Of a stretch of 17,469 bases of DNA, positions 13,395-17,469 are shown in pieces (the first letter of the stretch is position 1; each line of letters begins with the position of its first letter). The stretch spans positions 1 through 17,469 of the forward strand of contig JAXDJJ010000019.1 in assembly GCA_034665745.1 (NCBI GenBank). The letters run 5' to 3'. Below the pieces are notes generated by a model. The model searched no databases. It worked only from the letters and a program-made list of their open reading frames with translations, and was not told the DNA's origin. The translations under genes were made by a program, and so were the position numbers. The stretch is from JAXDJJ01 sp034665745 (GTDB lineage: Bacteria; Actinomycetota; CADDZG01; WHSQ01).

Positions 13395-13400
13395 AGTATG
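13395..13400 (-). promoter_or_regulatory. -10-like hexamer CATACT, candidate leaderless promoter of the GGDEF gene
   Basis: CATACT (minus strand) is followed by 6 nt (GAGGTT) and the GTG at 13388. The GAGG is only 2 nt from the start codon, too close for normal ribosome binding. The same hexamer and spacing precede the left-edge gene at 63-68. Confidence 0.35.
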
Positions 13401-13434
13401 GGCTGTGCTTCCTAGGGTAGATAGGGCAGAAGTC

Positions 13435-16284
13435 CTAATCCGCTATGCGCAAGGCGACTGCCGGGGGGATCTTCGAGGCTTCTTGGGCGGGCCATGCGGT
13501 GGCCAACAGGGATGCGACCAGGGCGATGCCGGTCAACAGACCGAGCTGGATCCATGGAACGTCGAATGCGATGTCTTCTCCGAACTCGCCGGTAGCGACC
13601 AGTTGCGAAGCCGTTATGAGAGCTAGAACGGCCCCGATCAGGATCCCTTGCAGCGCAACGAATCCACTCTCGAGTACGAAAGCCCGGCGCACCTGCTTCG
13701 GCATGAACCCAAGAGCCCGCAACACCCCGACATCACGCCGGCGTTCCCGAACGGCACGAACCATGACCACGCCGAGACCGGCGATACCGACGAGCAGGCC
13801 GAGGGCGAGGTAGCTCTGCATCAAGCGGAAGAACTGGAGGTTCGCCTGCGAGAAGTCTTCGACCCGAGATCGGAAGGATTCCGCCTCGACACCGTTCGCG
13901 ACCAGCTCGCCCTGCAGCTGCTTCGCCACGGCGTTCTCGTTGGAGTCGTCGGCGACCTCTATGTAGAAGCGCGAGGCGGTTGCCTTTGGACCGAGGAGCT
14001 CGTCGATCGACCCGTACGAAACGTAGCTGCCGGAGAAGGCGAAGTCGTTCTCGACCTCGCCGATGATCCTGCGGTCGTGTTCGACTCCTGTAACGGGGTC
14101 GATCACTCCGATCGTGTCGCCCATCTCGACCACGGATGCTGGCGGCCCACCACCGGTCTGTAGGAAGAACGATGGAACGACGATCGTCCCCGGGTCGCTA
14201 AGGAGCTCCTGCCACACCTCGTCCTCACTCAAGCCTTCGAGTTTCTCGGTCAACAACGGAGGTCCCCCATCGACGAACTCTTGGTCGATAGCGGAGGTGG
14301 TCCATGGGACCGGCTCGTCGAAGCCGTCGGCGTTCACGAGGATCGTGCCGTAGCGCAGCGAGGCAACGTTCTCGACGCCGTCGAGGGCCTCGAGTTGAGA
14401 CTCGGTTGGCGGGTTTGTATCCGACGAGGTCGCGAGCACGTCGAATCCAGATTCCTTCGCAACGGCTGTGTCCACCTGGCCCCCGAAAACGTTCGAAAGC
14501 ACAGCGATGAACGTCATCGTGAAGATGACAAGGGCGAACATGCCGAGAGTGAGGCCGGTACGACCGCGTCGTGCAAGGGGATAGGCGACACTCAAGCGCA
14601 ACGGAAGGCTGCGCGCAGATACGCGACGGATAACACCTTCGAGGTTCTCCTGAGTCTGCGTCGCAATGATGACGGCTGAGAACGTGAGCAACGTTCCCTG
14701 GATGACGAAGGCGAAGATGTCACCCGACTCAAAGAACGATCCGCCAACGAGAGCGTCGCCGAATATCCCCCACAGCAACGACAGGAGAGCAACGCCGAGA
14801 ACCGCGATCCGTCGGCTCATCATCCGGCTTGCCAAGGGCAACAAGGCGAACAGCACCAAGGGTGGTCCGGCGATCTGCACGGGCCACATGTCGTTGTTGC
14901 TGAGACTCATGACGAACAAGGCTGCAAGCGCGGCAGCGAGCACGCTGCCGATGATGACGGTGCGGGTCCTCGCGCGATAGATCTTTGGCTCGGGTAGGTC
15001 GCGGATCGCCCGGATGATGTTGATGCGGCTGATACGGAGGCTCGTGATGAAGATCGTGAGCATCGAGATCAATGCACCGGCGCAGAACCCGGTGATCAAG
15101 CTGTCCGGGTCGAAATGGAAGATCAGATCCAGAGAGAAGTCGCCGAAGCCACCGAATATGGGGGCCGCCAGTTTCACGATCGCCCACCCGACACCGATCC
15201 CAACCGCGGCCCCCGCGAGACTCGACAGGAACGCGTAGATCGCGCCTTCGATGACGAATGCTCTGACGAGATGCGACCGCTTCATCCCCACCGCGCGCAG
15301 CATCCCGAGCTGACTCTTCCGCTCTTCGGCCAACATCACGAAGATGTTCACCAGCAACAAGATGCCGGCGATGATCGCGAACGAGCCGATCCCGAGGAAC
15401 AGCTGACCGAACTGGTCTCCCTGCTCGTCGGCATTCTCGAGCCCACGGCGCTTCACTTCCTCGACCCGCAGTCCAGTGGTGCCGATCTCGTCTTCGATCA
15501 GGCCTTTGACGGCAACCGAAAGATCACCGCTGTCTTCGACCCCTCCCCTGTTGGACACCAGGATCGTCGTCGTCGGGGGACTGGCTCCTTTGGGGGCACC
15601 GGCCGCGAGCTTGGAGATGGTGCCTGGCGCCACGAACGCGTTCGGACTCGTCGACTCGAACCCAAGCCAGAAACCAGCGATGCCCCTACGCGGCAGCAGG
15701 CCGGTCACTTGGAGTTTGAGCTCCTTGCCATAGAGGAACGCGGTGACCTCGTCACCTTCGGCGACACTCAAACGGTTCGCAAGGTCGACCCCGATGACGA
15801 CTTCGTCGCCCTGTGGAGTGTCACCCTCGATGCCCGTGATGGTTGGGTCGGCTCCGAAATCGCGGCCCTCGGTGAAGTCGAGCTCGATCATCTTTGCTTC
15901 CGGCTCGGCAAGAGGCTCGCCGGTCGAGTGAGAGCTGAACGATGCCGTGACCCCCACGAGAGACGTCACTCCGTCGATGCGCTCGTCGTCAAGAGAAGCG
16001 ATCTGTTGACGAACCCTCGCGGCGACCGTGGCGTCGGGCACCTGGACGATCTCGTCGATCGGGCCGAGTTGGTTCCTGACCGCAGACCGGATCGAAGAGT
16101 CCAGCGTGTCCCCGACCACGAAGCTGCCTGTGATCAATGCGGTACCGAGCAAGCTCCCTGCGATGACAAGCGCCGTTTCCCGCGGACGACGGGTGGCATC
16201 GCGCACCCCGAGCCGGCGCAGCATCGGCTGGAGCAAAGCGATGACAACAACAGCAAGGAATACGACCCCGACGATGATTGGCAT
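13435..16284 (-). CDS. ABC transporter permease with two FtsX domains
   Basis: A 949-residue membrane protein of the MacB/LolCE/FtsX type. Predicted order: transmembrane segments at 1-19 and 38-58; an extracellular MacB-like domain at about 60-290; an FtsX domain with helices at about 298-320, 345-372 and 395-418; four further hydrophobic segments at about 442-462, 468-488, 492-515 and 522-542; another helix at 576-600; a second extracellular domain at about 601-815; and a second FtsX domain with helices at about 823-846, 870-892 and 912-932. The coupling-helix text recurs in both halves (LGMLRAVGMKRSHLVRAFVIE at 326-346, VGVLRALGFMPKQVRRAFVLE at 852-872), so it is an internal duplication. 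The ATG is 2 bp after the stop of its ATPase gene. These transporters move lipids, lipoproteins or peptides, or transmit force to envelope enzymes. The substrate cannot be told. Confidence 0.88.
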   Translation of the reverse strand: MPIIVGVVFLAVVVIALLQPMLRRLGVRDATRRPRETALVIAGSLLGTALITGSFVVGDTLDSSIRSAVRNQLGPIDEIVQVPDATVAARVRQQIASLDDERIDGVTSLVGVTASFSSHSTGEPLAEPEAKMIELDFTEGRDFGADPTITGIEGDTPQGDEVVIGVDLANRLSVAEGDEVTAFLYGKELKLQVTGLLPRRGIAGFWLGFESTSPNAFVAPGTISKLAAGAPKGASPPTTTILVSNRGGVEDSGDLSVAVKGLIEDEIGTTGLRVEEVKRRGLENADEQGDQFGQLFLGIGSFAIIAGILLLVNIFVMLAEERKSQLGMLRAVGMKRSHLVRAFVIEGAIYAFLSSLAGAAVGIGVGWAIVKLAAPIFGGFGDFSLDLIFHFDPDSLITGFCAGALISMLTIFITSLRISRINIIRAIRDLPEPKIYRARTRTVIIGSVLAAALAALFVMSLSNNDMWPVQIAGPPLVLFALLPLASRMMSRRIAVLGVALLSLLWGIFGDALVGGSFFESGDIFAFVIQGTLLTFSAVIIATQTQENLEGVIRRVSARSLPLRLSVAYPLARRGRTGLTLGMFALVIFTMTFIAVLSNVFGGQVDTAVAKESGFDVLATSSDTNPPTESQLEALDGVENVASLRYGTILVNADGFDEPVPWTTSAIDQEFVDGGPPLLTEKLEGLSEDEVWQELLSDPGTIVVPSFFLQTGGGPPASVVEMGDTIGVIDPVTGVEHDRRIIGEVENDFAFSGSYVSYGSIDELLGPKATASRFYIEVADDSNENAVAKQLQGELVANGVEAESFRSRVEDFSQANLQFFRLMQSYLALGLLVGIAGLGVVMVRAVRERRRDVGVLRALGFMPKQVRRAFVLESGFVALQGILIGAVLALITASQLVATGEFGEDIAFDVPWIQLGLLTGIALVASLLATAWPAQEASKIPPAVALRIAD

Positions 16285-16286
16285 GG

Positions 16287-17012
16287 CTACTGGGAAGCCG
16301 AGGTGTCGATCGCTCCGTCGCGCATGAGGATCAGCCGGCTCGCCTTCTCTCCGATGGCCGGGTCGTGTGTGACCAAGACCAAGGTGAGGCCTTCAGCGTT
16401 CAGTTCCTGGAGGAGGCCAACGATCGACCACGCGGTCTCCGAATCGAGGTTGCCCGTTGGTTCGTCGGCCCACACGATCGAGGGCTTGCCGGACAGGGCT
16501 CGGGCGATCGTGACGCGCTGTTGCTCGCCACCAGAGAGCTCGTTCGGACGATGGTTCTTGCGGTGTCCCAACCCGACCCGTTCGAGGGTCTGCTCTGCAG
16601 ACTTGCGGGCGTCGGCGGGCGACCTTCCGGACAACAACAGAGGAAGCTCGACATTCTCGACGGCGGTGAAGACCGGGATCAGGTTGAAGCTCTGGAAGAT
16701 GAAGCCCATCTTCTCGGCGCGATTTCGCGACCTCTTGGCGTCCGACATCTTGTGCAGGCCTTGGCCCTCGACCATGACGCGGCCCCCATCGATGTCATCG
16801 AGGCCGGATAGGCAGTTGAGGAACGTGGTCTTGCCGGAGCCGGACGGACCCATCACCGCGAGGAATTCACCTGGTTGGATCGTGATCGACAGATCCTTCA
16901 GAGCCTCGACGGTCTCGGCACCGGTTTTATAGATCTTGCTTACGTTCTCGGCGGTGAGGATGCTGGGTGTCGAAAGTGACACCTCAGACTTCGCCTCTTC
17001 GATCTGCGACAC
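16287..17012 (-). CDS. ABC transporter ATP-binding protein (MacB/LolD type)
   Basis: The 241-residue nucleotide-binding subunit partner of the downstream FtsX-type permease; the two genes are separated by 2 bp. Motifs are complete: Walker A GPSGSGKT (55-62), Q-loop Gln107 in FIFQSFNL, ABC signature LSGGEQQRV (159-167), Walker B IVWADEP (179-185) with catalytic Glu184, D-loop GNLD, and H-loop His216 in VTHD. The FNLIPVFTAVENVELPL stretch is typical of the LolD/MacB/FtsE group. The GTG start is supported by a strong GGAGG four nt upstream (GGAGGTCCC). About 17-32 bp before the start is a CRP-like palindrome, and a clpC terminator ends about 100 bp upstream, so this is probably the first gene of its own transcript. 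It sits between clpC and radA, positions that are adjacent in Bacillus. Confidence 0.93.
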   Translation of the reverse strand: MSQIEEAKSEVSLSTPSILTAENVSKIYKTGAETVEALKDLSITIQPGEFLAVMGPSGSGKTTFLNCLSGLDDIDGGRVMVEGQGLHKMSDAKRSRNRAEKMGFIFQSFNLIPVFTAVENVELPLLLSGRSPADARKSAEQTLERVGLGHRKNHRPNELSGGEQQRVTIARALSGKPSIVWADEPTGNLDSETAWSIVGLLQELNAEGLTLVLVTHDPAIGEKASRLILMRDGAIDTSASQ

Positions 17013-17028
17013 GGGACCTCCATAACTT

Positions 17029-17044
17029 CGTGATTGTTTTCACA
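17029..17044. promoter_or_regulatory. CRP/FNR-like palindrome upstream of the ABC transporter genes
   Basis: On the minus strand this reads TGTGA-AAACAA-TCACG, one base away from the CRP core TGTGA-N6-TCACA, with perfect inner GTGA/TCAC arms. It lies 17-32 bp upstream of the ATPase GTG and so would overlap the 5' leader or promoter. Actinobacterial CRP-family regulators use similar sites. Which regulator binds, and whether any does, is inference. Confidence 0.4.
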
Positions 17045-17111
17045 AGCACCATAGTTGCCTCAAGTTACTAGCGACCACGCGAATCGGACAGAACGACTAA
17101 GCAATCAAAGA

Positions 17112-17147
17112 AGAAAGGCCCGGCGTGTGGAACCGCCGGGCCTTTCT
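17112..17147 (-). terminator. Rho-independent terminator after clpC
   Basis: A perfect 14-bp inverted repeat (17112-17125 and 17134-17147; inner arm GGCCCGGCG/CGCCGGGCC) has an 8-nt loop. The arms begin and end with A-rich and T-rich bases, and the minus strand continues TTCTTTG. It begins 20 bp after the clpC stop and insulates the ABC transporter genes from clpC transcription. By symmetry it could also work on the plus strand. Confidence 0.9.
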
Positions 17148-17167
17148 GTTGCACTTCGTTGCGTTAG

Positions 17168-17469
17168 TTACTCGGCTGCGGCCTCTTCGCCGTCGCCTAC
17201 ACCGGCCCCAGCAAGTTCTGCCGGGATCGCGTCGGGAGCACGCTCGGCCTTCTTGAACACGATGTCGTCTTCGCCGGCATCGTTCTTGCCGACATCGACC
17301 AAGATCGTGTCTCCGGCCTCGTACTCCTTCCACAGGATCTTTTCGGAGATCGGATCCTCGACCATCCGCTGGATCGCACGGCGCAACGGTCGCGCCCCGA
17401 GGCTCGGGTCGTAACCCTTCGCCGAGAGGTGCTCCTTCGCAGCCTGCGTCAGCTCGATGCCGACATCCT
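17168..17469 (-). CDS. clpC: ATP-dependent Clp protease ATP-binding subunit ClpC, C-terminal part
   Basis: Only the last 99 residues are in the window; the gene enters from the right edge, reading DVGIELTQAAKEHLSAKG at the edge. The motif GYDPSLGARPLRRAIQ is the highly conserved C-terminal (D2-small) segment of ClpA/B/C AAA+ unfoldases, and RMVEDPISEKILW follows. The acidic tail ending GDGEEAAAE is typical of actinobacterial ClpC1. ClpC unfolds substrates for the ClpP protease. The internal TTG at 17384-17386 is not a start: the frame is open through it to the window edge. A strong terminator follows the stop. Assignment to ClpC and not ClpB rests on the tail and on the neighbouring radA-ispDF context. 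Confidence 0.92.
   Translation of the reverse strand, partial: DVGIELTQAAKEHLSAKGYDPSLGARPLRRAIQRMVEDPISEKILWKEYEAGDTILVDVGKNDAGEDDIVFKKAERAPDAIPAELAGAGVGDGEEAAAE

Noticed and set aside
15115..16932. A 605-codon open frame on the plus strand opposite the ABC permease and ATPase
   Set aside because: Both minus-strand genes are clear from intact motifs. The plus-strand translation is low-complexity and has no family hallmark.
1..17469. Search for a mobile element, defence system, CRISPR array or biosynthetic cluster
   Set aside because: No transposase, integrase, toxin-antitoxin pair, regularly spaced repeat array or cluster-type enzymes were seen. The genes are mostly conserved housekeeping functions.

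Overview
The window is about 17.5 kb of high-GC DNA whose genes best fit a member of the Actinomycetota. Indicators are a CarD/CdnL-type RNA polymerase regulator, a DUF3263 gene paired with a LytR_C-domain membrane protein, frequent GTG and TTG starts, and repeated -10 hexamers placed 6-8 nt before start codons, which suggests leaderless mRNAs. The class cannot be fixed by eye. A Bacillus SigH-like sigma factor in a Bacillus-like gene order suggests a deep-branching, probably uncultured lineage rather than a Mycobacterium or Streptomyces relative.

Left part (1-5.2 kb): the first codons of an unidentified leftward gene run off the left edge. Then come a glycerate kinase gene (leftward), a divergent GT20 trehalose-6-phosphate synthase-like gene otsA (rightward), and a trehalose-phosphatase-like gene otsB that converges on otsA with overlapping 3' ends. 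A lipoprotein gene (rightward) is divergent from otsB and meets a LytR_C membrane protein gene stop-to-stop. That gene lies just downstream of a DUF3263 gene.

Middle (5.2-12.6 kb): a leftward run of housekeeping genes. In transcription order it is radA, carD, ispD, ispF, cysS, rlmB, sigH, tRNA-Thr(TGT) and an NAD-type glutamate dehydrogenase gene. From carD to sigH the genes are tightly packed. This is essentially the Bacillus clpC-radA-disA-ispD-ispF-cysS-rlmB-sigH neighbourhood, with carD before ispD and without disA. ispD has no ATG, GTG or TTG that would include its CTP-binding loop, and it lies in the same frame as carD, directly after the carD stop.

Right part (12.6-17.5 kb): a diguanylate cyclase (GGDEF) gene whose N-terminal half is an Asp-anchored heptad repeat, then an ABC exporter pair of the MacB/LolCDE type (a 949-residue permease and its ATPase) with a CRP-like palindrome upstream. 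A strong terminator follows, then the 3' end of clpC, which enters from the right edge. The exporter pair and the GGDEF gene separate clpC from radA.

There is no mobile element, CRISPR array or rRNA, and no stretch longer than 300 bp without a gene. I see no convincing new multi-gene system. The most unusual items are the heptad-repeat GGDEF protein, the start-less in-frame carD/ispD junction, the sporulation-type sigma factor in its Bacillus-like setting, and the convergent overlap of otsA and otsB.
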